From assembly GCA_018398765.1 (NCBI GenBank), contig JAHBMJ010004847.1, positions 29,866-64,865 on the forward strand: a stretch of 35,000 nucleotides of DNA, in the 5' to 3' direction. Origin of the DNA: Chromera velia. Lineage: Eukaryota > Sar > Chromeraceae. Below the pieces are notes generated by a model. The model had not been told where the DNA came from, searched no databases, and saw only the letters and a list, made by a program, of their open reading frames with translations. This document shows positions 22,185 through 33,220 of this stretch, piece after piece. Within the stretch, counting starts at the first letter, position 1. Each line of letters starts with the position of its first letter. Both the position numbers and the translations under genes were made by a program.

Positions 22185-24392
22185 GCAGCTAGCGCGGCGG
22201 CGCGGTGATACGGCGTGAGCAGGCTCTGCGTGCGTCAGCCGCTGTTCCGCGCCAGGTCAAGCGAGGCATCGGATACAGGCAGGCTTGGGGCGGCAGCCCG
22301 AGGCACTCACCCGTCTCCGCATAGCCGCGAGACGGCCCAAAAATATCCACCTCCAATTTCAGAGCAGCGAAATTTAGAGGGCGCTGACTCCGTTTCCGTA
22401 CGATCGAAATGGAGAAGGAACATGTCGTTCGTTCGACCCGGTCTGCCACTGACTCGTCTGAGAACTCGCCTGCACGTTCTCGGACTTCCGAAATTCGCTT
22501 TTACCCTCCCACCCACAGCCTTAGAATGATTTATGATCATTCATTTCCCTCCTCGAGACCTTGGACTCCCACTTACACCCCACGCACCTGATCGGCAGAC
22601 TTAGCGCTGTCCGCTGAGGTCGCTTGCGGTGGTGGGTCGCTACAGTCTCTTTGGGGGGTCGCGATACAACCTAACTCCAAGCCTGAACCTCTCACGCTCA
22701 AGTGGAGGAGGAGCTAGGGTTAGGCGGCATTATCTGCGTACCTATGAGCCTAAAACAGCTTCAAGATCACGATCTACTATATACGGGGCGGCATGCTCCT
22801 GCGTGGCGACTATCGGGGCCGAGCAGCCTGCGTGGAACCGCGTATTGGTCCGATCCGCAACTTCTGATCACGCACATATGCTGCGAAAAGTATGGGCATA
22901 GCATTCAGCGGCCCCGGCTGCTGGAAGCACACCGCCGCCGCGCGCGGGCCCCCGACGCATGCGAAATGTATCGATGTCTATGCAACAGTGGAAAGTATGA
23001 TTGAGAGTCTTGTTCTTCTATGTTTTTCACTATTATTCAGTGTAATTCATTATTACATTCATGCAAAGGAACACAGAGGAGTTGTACAAAAGTTTTTATA
23101 CAAAAGCTAGCAAAAGCATTACACAACCCTCTCGCCTTTGGTTACCTTTGGTAGCCTTTGGTCTCGACAATTAAGTATTGACAAGCCTAGTGACAAGCTC
23201 GTTTACTAGTTACGCTACTAGTAAAACTAGTATTTACTGGTAGCTATAGTACATTTTTAGACGTTGTGGAAAGTTGTAGCACATATTTGAGAATAATACT
23301 AAATATTCAGGGATCTCGCGCTTAGCCTTATCTCTAGAGTTGAGTGATTGACGATCTCTTGCATGAACATGGGCTGCTGGGAACACGGCTCCACTCTAGC
23401 AAAGCCAACTTCATTCATTTAGGTATATTAACAATTCAAAAAAATATTTAAACTAAGATTTAATTTTAAATTTATAAAGAAATTATACGACCTAACATCA
23501 CCTAAGTGATAAAACACTTATGATAAAACTAGATAAAACCACTTTGCAAACTAGTATATAGGGATTAACAGCTAGTAGTATCACTACTGACGACTTGTTA
23601 CGACTTATACATACATGCATGGCCTAGTGCATAGCTATGCACGGCACTAACCACACGAAAAAGATAGAAAAACAGTCCTGCATAAAAAAGGCCTAAAAGG
23701 GTCCCTGCTACTGTACACTTCGACTTTTACTGCCTGAATCACCCAATTTCATATAAAAGCAAAGCCAAAGTGACTTGCAGTCAATTTTAACACAAATGCA
23801 GGTGCAAGGATTCGCTCAGACTGCAAATGTAAAAAAGACTAGACAAAAGATTTTTTTTACGAAGAACAACCATCCATGGACCCATACATGAGTCGCAACC
23901 CACGTCGCAATACGATCGAACTGCCTCTCATGCGCTCAGGAAAGCAGCCAGCCAAACAAACAGTCACAGCTCTTCTTCCGAACAAACCGTCAGACTACAA
24001 CGCAAGAAGAAGCCGCAGAAGGTTTGCGCGCGCATACAGATACACAGGTACAAATGCATACAGACGCAGATACATTGAGGGACCCCACACATGCATCGAC
24101 CAAAACCCCACGATCATTCCACATAGAGAGACGGGGTCCCAAATCATGCATGCATGCATGGATTGAGAGAGACGGCTGCTGACAACCAACGTCTCTCGTA
24201 AATTCCATTTGGCGTGAATTCATGCATGACAGACAGACAACACACATCAGCCTCACAACCTGACTACGCAACGCATCAGAAAACGACGAGGAGGCCTTTC
24301 AGACCCGCTCTCCCCCTCTCATCTTTTCCTGACCCGCTTCCCGTCCCGTCCCATCTTTCTGCCTGCTTCTCATACTCCCACACTGTTCCGAT
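22185..24392. other. Spacer: GC-rich left part, AT-rich right part
   Basis: 22185-22990 is GC-rich with CpG-dense stretches (near 22190-22210 and 22930-22970) and lies just upstream of the proposed first exon of the Nudix-phosphatase gene, so it may hold the promoter. From about 23000 to 23850 it turns AT-rich, with a threefold CCTTTGGT repeat (23133-23162) and the perfect palindrome GTGCATAGCTATGCAC (23627-23642). Short open frames on both strands (such as 23876-24166) have no splice or domain support. The part next to 24392 is the 3' flank of the trypsin-type protease gene. Confidence 0.5.
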
Positions 24393-24780
24393 CTAAGCGA
24401 TAGTGCTGTAGAAAAGAGAAAGCGTGGCACTTTCGACAGATCCCGTCACATTTGCATCCACAACGTCTGTCAGCTCGAGCTGCCATTCTCCTGCAGATCG
24501 CACAGGAAAGGAGAACAGGTTGAGGGAAGCATCGATGAGCGAAAGAATCTTCGTTGCAATACGAAATCATCCCTCGCGACAAAGGCATCAGCCTTCATGA
24601 AGGAAGGAGACATCAGTATCGATCAGCTTCCGAGGTGAAAAAAACGAAAAACTTTGTGGCACGGCAAAGCGCTAATTCTTCTTTGAGAATTCCACGCTTC
24701 GCTCCACCTTTGTCTTCCTCTCTCACACAAAATTTTCTTCTTCTTCCTTCTTCAACTCGCTCTCACGGGCTCTTTCTTTG

Positions 24781-24811
<31 letters not shown>

Positions 24812-27800
24812 AATTACAGAATGATCGATCTCCGACTTTACCTGCTGTGAACAGAGAAGAGCTGGATAAAGAAGACAGCAACAACACAAGACACTGTACG
24901 AACCCTCCCCTCCATTCTCTCGACTGACTGACTGACCGACTGACCATGGAAGTCATCAGGAGCCCTGTGCCGTCTGGCGAAGACTGTCATGAGGGGATCG
25001 CGTCTCCAGCCTCCTCTTCCAAACACCACAGCCTCAGCTTCCACTTCAAATTCCTCTCCCTGCATTCCCCCTTCCCCTTCGTCTCCCCCCAGAGAGACGG
25101 TCGAGTTCCCACTCCCCTCGCCTGTCTCTGCTGCTGTGGAGTTTCTTCCCTCATGATCATCGACTTTCCTCCTGTCCTCGTTGGGCCCTCCTCTGCCCTC
25201 TGAGGGAGGGAAGATCCCGGTGTCGATCTCCATGCCCACCGGAGAGATCAGCTTGCCAAACAGAGACTGTCTGTCTCCGTGAGCTACAGAGACGTTCAAG
25301 GACAGGTCTGTCAGAGCGACGTTGTCAGGGAAGGAGGACGCGTCGACTTCGAAGACAATCACCAGGGTGTTGTTCAACTGGAAGTCTGCACGGATGGACG
25401 GAAGAAGGGACACAGACATCCTGCATATGTAGACAGATGTTGCGGTAGGTGATTGGCTGGCTATGCAGAAGAAGCACTCCTCGATGAGAGTGCGGAGAAA
25501 TGCAAAAGAATATCGTCAGTGGAGCAAGCAAGAGAGGAAAAGTGAGGGAGAAAAAAAAAACAACCAACGGCCCTTGCAGCACAACCTTTGACCTGACTGA
25601 CTGACTGACTGACTTGACTGACTGACTGCTTGACTGACTGACTGACTGACTGACTGACTGACTGACTGACTGACTGCTTGACTGACTGACTGACTGACTG
25701 ACTGACTTGGTGCTGTCGGGATGGCGTCTGCTCTGCCGCCTCCCTCTGTGGCATCGGGTATTTCCCACAGAGGACCCGACACCTCATCTTCCGATGCCCT
25801 CATCTCCCTGTCGTCCTCTACATGCACAACGATCACACCTTCTGGGCCCTTCCACTGCCACCCCCTCTCCCCTGCTGATGGGACCAGAGAATCCCCCTCC
25901 TCGCCTCCGTCTCTGTGCTCCTCCACCAGGCTCACCTCAGCCACAAGGGAAACGCCAGTCACGTTGCCTTCGTGACCCCACACATCGTCCACCAGGTCTA
26001 TCTGCACCGCACAAGCGTCACTCACATATTCCGAAATGCACATGTATTCAACAGAGAGACATCACCTCATCAGAAGTAGCAGAGAGAAAGCACAGGAAGC
26101 AAATTGCGCGGGAAAGAGAAAGAGAAAGAGAAAGAAGAGACTGGTACAGTCAAAGGCCGTCAGCACGGAGAGAGAAGCCGCGTATCAGATAGAAAAAGAA
26201 CCGATACAGAAAACAGACACATCTCTCTATCTGTGTAACAAACTGTAAGTGTGTACATGGATGTGTATCTGCACATAGATTCAGTGCACATGCAGAGGCC
26301 ACTCATGCAACTGACCGTCCATACACCCTCAGGCGCCTCATGCCCGACCGACACCTCTCCAGGTCCCGTCAAGGCAAGAGCCTGAGAGAGAGACAGTCTG
26401 CTGTCAAGGTCGTCCTCAAAAACCCCGTCTTCGTCCACTCCACGGAGGTCCCCTCTCCACGCCAGAGTCCGGTAGGGGCCCCGAATGCGAATCTCAATGT
26501 CCTCCGCCTGCTCATGATCAATCTCAACGCGAACAAACGCGCGGTGCAGGTAGAGAGGCAGACCCTCAGGGCTGGGAGGAAGGGTGAAGTTTAGCTGCAG
26601 GCTGTCATTGGCAGGGATCTGCTGGGGAAGGGAAGATGGGAAGGGGCCCTCGAGAGTCACATTGAACGCATGGTCTCTGATGGCCTCGATGGTCTTCGAG
26701 GCTGTCACAAAAATGTCCAGAGTAGGGGTGAAGGCGCTCACCCTCACGTGTTGCCCCCCTCTGCACTCTGAGCTGGTGGGTTGTGCGTTGTCGTTGACAA
26801 TGGGGTCGGGGCAGTTTCGGATTCTGTAACACCACTGCATCCTGTCAGGAATGACTTCCTCCGTTGCAGAGCTGCCTCTCACATGCACCCCCTCGACCTC
26901 CCTCGTCTCTGCGTTGAACACAGGAGCACCGGAGCTTCCGTTCATGTCGTCTATCGTGGAGACGAAAAACGTGCGGGGGGAGGAGTCCACTACAGCGTTG
27001 GGCAAACCATCCAGGTCTGCTCGCTCTGCGCCTGTGCAGTTGGCAACAACACGTGCCTCAAACTCACGTCGCACCCTCGCGACCTGCAGTGCACATAAAA
27101 TGCAGGCGAACACATACACACAGATGTGTAAAAACATCCTTGTTGCAAGGAGGTAACTCTGAACTTCTCACCGAAGCCACCTCAGGCAGGCAGAGAAGCA
27201 GAAGGAAAGGAAACGTGTGAGTGAAGTGCGTGCCTCTTCCTGCACGTCAATCTGAGTGGCGGGACGGTGTAAAGGGCCAAAGAAGGAGACGGGAGGAAGA
27301 AAAGAACTCAGCTGAGCTGAAGACAAAGTTGTGTCCAATGTCCTGTACCCTTTTGTGTGTAAGTCTCTTCTCGTTTCACGTGGCTTCCTTCCATACACGC
27401 CGTGTCCCCGTTCGTGCCCCTCACTCCCCTTCGTTCCTCCGTCCTTCTTCGTTCATTCGTTTCCTCAAAATGGCCTTCCTTCCGGCTTTCTGTCTTTCCA
27501 TCTGCCTGCCTGACTGCCTGCCTGCCTGGCTAATTACACTTCCTGCTACTCTTTCCTGCTTTTCAGGCTGCCTGCCGTGATACAATTCATTCGGGGACCA
27601 CATTCGGGTGAAAGTACTTTTCCTCATTCCCGACTGAACGCACTGCTGCATGCACCCACCTACCTTGACGCGATCCATGAGGAAGCCGTAGTAGCCCCTC
27701 CTGCTGATTCCCGCCTCACATGGATTGTTGGATGCAGACACAAAGACAGCGCCTGCAGAACCCAACCCCGACATGGTGCAGATGGCCTGAGCACAGGCCT

Positions 27801-28749
27801 GCTTGGCTGCCTCGTCCCAGGAGCACTGTCTGAGGAAGGTGCAGTGGGGGCGCCGCCACGTCCCGTCAGATTCCACGGTCGTCATGGACACAGCGGGCTC
27901 GGGAGAGGGAGACGGCAGGCTGAGGGAGGAGGAGTCCTGTTCTGCTTCTTCTTTTTCTTCTTCGGTGGGAGCCCCTGACACTTTCTGGGGAAGACCGTTG
28001 AAGTGACTCAGCATGAACACCCTCTCTCCCTCTCCAATCATACCCTCTCTCCTCAAAGCTAGGGGCGCTCTGTCTGTCACAGGGCGGTCCAATTCAAGCA
28101 GAGCCCAATCCGATCCCGTCACATACATTTCCAACCTGCCTGCAATCATCTGCGCACATCTGTACACGTTCTCTTTCGGAATCAGCAGCTCATCAGGGTT
28201 GTCTTCCTTTGCCCTCGTGGTGTTTGTGAAGAAGTCGAAAACGATATAAGTAGAGCTGCAGGTCTGCCTTCTGAAGCAGTGCCCAGCGGTCGCAACCACA
28301 TTCTCTGCGACGAGGAACCCTGTGCAGCTCGCTGCAGAGGGCTGGTCTCTGAAGGGCGTGTCGGGACAGAGCGGCTTCCCTGCCTCGAACCAAAACTGGG
28401 CAAGGGATCTGTTCTTGAAGGCAAAGCTGTCTCCAACTCTCTCCAGCCTGTCTCGAGAGAACAGTCCGACAACCCCCCGAGCCTCTGGGTACTCTACAGG
28501 GTCGGCTTCTTGGAAGTCGTCAGAGCCGTACCAGAAAACGTTGGCCTGGATGTTCTCGTTCTCTGCTGAAAGTGCTGGAGACGCCAAAACGCCTGCATGC
28601 ACGAGACAGAGACGGGAAAGCATGAAGACAACAGTTCAAAGCAGGGAACGCCAAGAGGCAGCGCATGCAGTCGTGTGCAAAGAGAGTCAAGGGAGCTCAC
28701 CAAAGATGGCCAGGAGGAGCCACTTCCTCCATACACCCATTCTCTCCAT
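24393..28749 (-). CDS. Secreted V8/trypsin-like serine protease with two P-domain-like modules
   Basis: Six exons on the minus strand: 28749-28701, 28592-27664, 27083-26316, 26001-25707, 25385-24945, 24490-24393; all phases match, 859 residues. Exon 1 and the start of exon 2 form a signal peptide (MGVWRKWLLLAIFG then VLASPALSA). The peptidase S1 triad is complete: His121 in VVATAGHCF, Asp178 in GSDWALLELD, Ser377 in MNGSSGAPVFN; the Ser motif is closest to V8/Glu-endopeptidase-type enzymes. Residues about 455-610 look like a proprotein-convertase P domain (FVRVEIDHE, EGVWTIDLVDD); the match across the exon 3/4 junction supports the splice. A second, more divergent P-like module spans about 682-859 (LTDLSLNVSVAHGD, LFGKLISPVG, HGEWQLELTDVVDAN) and ends the protein. 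It contains acidic low-complexity insertions. It is probably exported. P domains usually follow subtilisin-type enzymes, so this pairing is notable. The start could also be Met 28740. Confidence 0.82.
24780..24804. repeat. (AC)n microsatellite in the last intron of the protease gene
   Basis: A run of AC dinucleotides, GT on the transcribed strand, inside the intron 24944-24491. Confidence 0.95.
24920..24944 (-). repeat. Short GTCA tandem repeat at a splice donor
   Basis: On the minus strand the intron after exon 5 opens with GTCAGTCGGTCAGTCAGTC, that is, several overlapping GTCAGT donor hexamers. The first sits exactly at the phase-matched exon end (24945). Confidence 0.85.
25594..25706 (-). 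repeat. (GTCA)n microsatellite beginning at a splice donor
   Basis: About 113 bases of GTCA units on the transcribed strand, with a few AA or AAGC interruptions. It begins at the first intron base after exon 4 of the trypsin-type protease gene, which ends at 25707. Every unit recreates a GTCAGT donor-like hexamer. The sense strand has no stop in any frame through the pure repeat (Val-Ser-Gln-Ser). Confidence 0.9.
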
Positions 28750-29437
28750 GCAGATTGAGGGAATTTAGCTCAATCGGAATGAGGATACGGAGACGAAGTG
28801 GATGCCCGGAGATGTCTCAATGCATACGCCGAACTCAGCAATCCAAGCAAGAGGGATCAGACGGTAGTCTAGCGGGTCTTTCACTCCTTTCACTCTCTTC
28901 GCCCGTCCTCGTCCGATGATATCAAGTGAGATGTATGACTCCCAGGAGTCACAAGTGAGGGCTAGCTGGAAAGGACTTTCACGGACTTTCATAAAGGATC
29001 GTCCCGGAAAGTGTGCCTCGCGATGCAAGGTTTCGCTTTCCGGGAGACTGAGCGCTTAGCGAACCAAAATTTAGCTCGACATGCATACCCGACCCATCCC
29101 GGCGCGCGCCGGCCGGGCCCCGTCCCCGCGGCGCGCCTGCAGCTAGGGCCCGCGCGGGCGTGCATGCAGTGCGCCGCCAAAAAGTGTTGCAAATGGTTTC
29201 GCGATGATTTCGCGTGAAAGACTTCGGAACAGATCTTTCTGAAATGCTCACAGAATCGTGTAGCAATGTAGTATGGCAGTTCTATTCAAGCCAGTCTTTG
29301 TTTAAAAACGTCTCAAAATCTGCCATCCTTTTCGAAAGGAAATCAAGAAAAGAAACTTCTGTTTGCAGGGCTCGTTTGTTTGTGAATCGACAGTCTTTCA
29401 GCTACGCCTGTGTTTCCGTCTCTCAACGAGATACAAG
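28750..29437. promoter_or_regulatory. Shared upstream region of two divergent protease genes
   Basis: The 688 bp between the start codons of the trypsin-type (-) and subtilisin-type (+) protease genes. It has a very GC- and CpG-dense core at 29097-29165 (BssHII-like GGCGCGCC and GCGCGC elements), with TGCATGC at its right edge, and AT-richer flanks. No supported exon lies inside. A bidirectional promoter is inferred from position only; no TATA box or start site can be assigned. Confidence 0.45.
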
Positions 29438-31600
29438 ATGAGAGGCAGACTTCTTTGTGCAGTCAGCCTGCTCTCCATCTTCCTCACGAGAGGAGATCTC
29501 AGCACTACGGCTGATCAAAGCCGTGAGCTTGCAGCTGAGCAGGAGAAGCGCTTCATCGTTCGGCTGGTCAACACCAAAGCCAATACCACCTCCTCCGCAG
29601 TCTCTTCTTCAAATGGCACCCAGCAGGCAGTGGAGAACACGACTGATAGCAACTCGACAAGCACAGTTCCGGCGACCCTCCTGATGCATGAAGCAACCAG
29701 CCATGGGAGTTTCCACCTTCTCACTGCATCAGAGTTGGAGGAAATGACTCAGCAGGGGCTCGTCGAAGCCTATGAAGAGGACGAGGTCAGTTCCCATTCT
29801 TTGTGTCTTCGCGCAGTCATCTGTTTTCCGTTTGTGATTCTCCCTCCCTTCATCTTTCCCATCTATCCCTCTCGTGACTGCAGGAATTCTCCCTGGATCC
29901 TCTCGAGACCCCCGAACAGACCTTCCAGTCGGATTTCGGACATCAAGAAGAGGGAGAGGGGCAGAGGCGACGGTTGAGGAGAGGGCGAGTTTTGCAGGAT
30001 GCCATCACAGAGAGCACCACAGTGACCTCCCCTCCCTTGAACGGCCTTGACAGAATTGATCAGGAGAACCTTCCCCTTTCAGGAACGTACAGCTACCTTC
30101 CAGCAGCATCAGGAGAGGGAGTGCACATTTATGTGATTGACACAGGGGTGCGCACGACTCATCAGGAATTCACGGGAAGAATCGGCACGGGGAGGAATTT
30201 CGTTTGCACATTCGGCGACTGCGATCCCGCCAATGTTGAAGACTGCAACGGCCACGGAACGCACGTGGCGGGCACGGCGGGGGGCACAACAGTTGGAGTT
30301 GCTAAGCGAGCGATCATCCACCCCCTCCGTGCCCTCGGATGCAACGGCAGTGGCCGAGTGAGCAACGTCCTCAAAGCCCTCCAGTGGGTTCTTGACAATG
30401 CCGAATATCCTGCAGTTGTCGTAGCGTCTCTGGGAGGCAGCAGGAGTCAGTCGGTGAATGACGCGTTCAACGAGATGATGAATAACGGCATTCCCGCCAT
30501 TGTGGCTGCGGGGAACGACAACAAGGATGCGTGCAACTTCTCTCCCTCCTCTGCCAGCAACGTCGTGGCTGTCGGGTCCATCAACCCCACCTCAGACGGT
30601 CGCAGCTCCTTCTCTAACTTTGGAGACTGCGTTGACATCTTTGCGGCAGGCGACAGGGTGTACTCAGCTTGGGACACTGCGAACAACGCGTACGCAGTGC
30701 TTTCCGGGACCTCCATGGCAGCCCCCCACGTGGCTGGCGTGGTTGCCCGCATGCTCCAGGGGGAGGACAAGGGGAGCGCTGCAGACGTAACAAATGCAGT
30801 CGTGCAGTCTGCCTCCACGGCTTCCATTCAGGAGGCGGGTGAGGGGTCGCCTTCAAGGATTCTCTTCGCTGCACGTGAGTCGATGAGCCAATTCTTCTCT
30901 CTTTCTGTACGGCGCTGTGTGCTTTTTTTGACCACCTTTGCTGCCTTCTCTGCGCTCTCCGTTTTATTTTCTGCTTTCTGCTTTTGCCGTCGACAGACTG
31001 TCTTCTGCGAAATGCGTTCCATCAAGCTTCATCGCTCCTTTCACTTCTCCCTTCTCCCTCTCTTTTGTGTGTGCAGCCACTGCAACAGGTTCGGACATCA
31101 ACGAGAGAAACAAGGACGACACGGGAGACTCGGGAGATGACCACCAGCCGTCTCCCTGGCTGATCGCTCTCTACGTCCTCTCTGCTGCTGCCGCTCTGGC
31201 TTTGGCGATTCTCATCTTCGTCTGTTGTTTCCGTTGCTGTTCGAGAAAGAGGGAGGCGAGGAGGCAGAGGGCTGCCAACAAGTCCGACGAGTTGCCTCGT
31301 GTTGTGGTTCACGCTCCTTCCCCTCACGCACCGTCAGCCACAAGTCCCATCAGCCCATCGCAGCAGAAGAGATACACTCACGCCCAGAACAACCTTCCTC
31401 GTCCTCCTGCACAGCCTCTCCCGTCTCCTTCTGCACCCCCACTCTGGCAAGACTTTACTTCTCTTCAGAGACCACAACCCCAAAACGTTCAGTATGCATA
31501 CCCACCTGTGTATCAGCAGCAGCAGCAACAGATTCCTGCTGCTGCACCGACAGGCAGGGACAGGCCGGTGGGGGTGGTGGCTCCTGTCTACATGGCATGA
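29438..31600 (+). CDS. Subtilisin-like serine protease (S8) with C-terminal membrane anchor
   Basis: Three exons: 29438-29785 (donor GTCAGT), 29884-30874 (donor GTGAGT) and 31077-31600, phases 0 and 1 matching; 620 residues. The N-terminus MRGRLLCAVSLLSIFLTRG is a signal peptide, followed by an inhibitor-I9-like propeptide (KRFIVRLVN near 35 to LVEAYEED at the exon end) and a basic RRRLRR site at 144-149 where maturation may occur. The proteinase-K-type triad is Asp202 (VIDTGVRTTHQEF), His240 (GHGTHVAGTAGG) and Ser393 (SGTSMAAPHVAG), with oxyanion Asn327 (AAGND). After the catalytic domain, a Ser/Asp-rich stalk leads to one transmembrane segment (about 474-497, LIALYVLSAAAALALAILIF) and a Cys/Arg-rich, then Pro/Gln-rich cytoplasmic tail. 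It is expected to be a type I surface or secretory-route protease. No P domain follows, unlike kexin/furin enzymes. An in-frame ATG at 29363 would bury the signal. Confidence 0.9.
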
Positions 31601-32690
31601 TGTGGATCTGTGGAGACGCTGCATCATGCATTGAATTGTCCGACAGTTTCAGTTCCTTCTCCAGCCCCGTCTCCTTGTGAGCTGTAGTGGATGGTCTGTT
31701 TAGGCGTCTGTTTTTTTGTTTAAGTAAGTGCCTTCGATTGTTTTCGATTTGCTTGTTGGAGGGCCGAAACGGACGGCCCGACGGTTTGTTTACTCTTTTC
31801 GCTCTGGGAGCTTTCTTCTCTCTTCCCGTAGTCAATGAAACGATCGCACGTGAAGGGAAGAAATCTCTTTTACATTTGTACAGAGACAAAAAAAGGTTGA
31901 CTTGCTGCTTGTGGAGATGAATGCATGTGAAGTGACTGGGTGGGTGGGAGTCTTGAGAAAAGAAATGAAAGATCGAATTGTCGGGCTCCCATGTGATCGA
32001 GACAAGTTTGTGCTCGTCTCTTCTGGGATGCGGACGGAAGGGTTCTGTATTCGCTTTTTCGTCCCCAGTCTCTATCGAGCTCTTTTCGTGCCTGTGGAAA
32101 AACTTTAGCAAGTGATTGAGTGCTTTATTTGCGTGGTCGGCTTGTCATCCTTCCCCCCCTTCTTCCCTGGTTGATGGAGACGGGAAGGCACTTTAAAGGG
32201 GCAGTGGGTCCTCCGAGCCCTTCGCACACGTCGAGGGGTGAGGAGGAGACAGCTGCATGTGCGTAAGGGGGAGGTCTTGCAGTCAATACAGTGTCTGGGG
32301 CGTATGTCGGGCTTTCTCTGTCTCTCCACTGACGAGAAAGATGTGGTGAAGCTGAGTGTTGACTTCAAATGAGCCACTCAAGCATGTGGGACGACATTTC
32401 CCGTAGCCTGCATGGATGCTGGCGGCAGGTTGTCGAAATTGCACCCCCCGGTACGTAACTGTTTTCAATCGTACATGTTTTTGATAGTTTTTCTGCACCG
32501 GTGGGTCTGTACGGTAGACTGTACCGGCAGCTTTGACTTCGATCGACGAAAATGACCGGAACTTTCCCGGAAAGTTCAAATTGTTATCATTGCTGACTCG
32601 TCAGTATGAGTCCGACACTGAGTCACTGAGTCGTCACTTATTGTCATTAAGTGGTCGATTTAAAAAAATGTGTACCTAATTAAATATGTA
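31601..32690. other. 3' flank of the subtilisin gene and adjoining spacer
   Basis: No supported gene. Antisense open frames here (31455-32111 and 32283-32579 on the minus strand) lack splice and domain support. GAACTTTCC and GGAAAGTTC form a perfect 9-base inverted repeat with a one-base centre at about 32558-32576. Confidence 0.45.
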
Positions 32691-32746
32691 TGATGATGAT
32701 GATGATGTATGGGGTTAAAGCCGGTAAGCCGTATAGACTCTGGCGG
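32690..32746. repeat. (GAT)n plus GGTTAAAGCCGGT repeat, copy 1
   Basis: A GAT run (32692-32706) followed by GGTTAAAGCCGGTAAGCC and, a few bases on, CTCTGGC. The same order is seen at 34821-34859 (GGTTAAAGCCGGTGAGCC, then CTCTGGC). Confidence 0.75.
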
Positions 32747-33083
32747 TATGCATTAATTCCTAGATACATTTACTGAAAACTATCGGAACAGTTAGGCTAT
32801 TAGTTAGGCTAGTAGTCGATCAGGCTAACTGTGCATATAGTGATTAGTGATTAGTGATTAAAAAATAGCGAGGTCTAGAGCAAACTTTAGCCACTGAGGT
32901 GAAGTTTAATTAAAAGACCACGTTGTAACGTCGTTGTTGAAACCTCTTGGCAGTCTTGGCCCTGGGGCTGGTTCTGGGGTACTTGATCTACAGTCTAGCC
33001 TACTGTCTAGGCTACAGTCCAGGTTCACCCCAAGTTATGTACGGTTCAAGTTATGTACGGTTAGTGATCGCTAGGGTGATCGA

Positions 33084-33146
33084 GATTGATTGATTGATTG
33101 ATTGATTGATATGTTCCGCCCTAGGGCCTTCCCGCTATGTCTATCT
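33084..33146. repeat. Dispersed repeat copy 2: (GATT)n plus 40-bp conserved block
   Basis: About six GATT units followed by the same conserved block as at 14636-14688, identical over about 40 bases. The sequence diverges immediately after GTCTATCT, so the block has a sharp boundary on that side. Confidence 0.85.
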
Positions 33147-33220
33147 GTCATCAATCAAGGCTAACCGTGATGGTACTATCATGGTAGTCATTTTCTAAGT
33201 TTAGACTAGAGTTTAAACAA

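Noticed and set aside
22722-22734. Telomere-like AGCTAGGGTTAGG
   Set aside because: A single unit, not a tandem array.
25594-25706. CRISPR-like array
   Set aside because: It is a simple 4-base tandem repeat without spacers, and the DNA is eukaryotic.
31455-32111. 218-residue open frame on the minus strand
   Set aside because: It overlaps the Pro/Gln-rich end of the subtilisin gene in antisense, has low-complexity basic composition and no splice or domain support.
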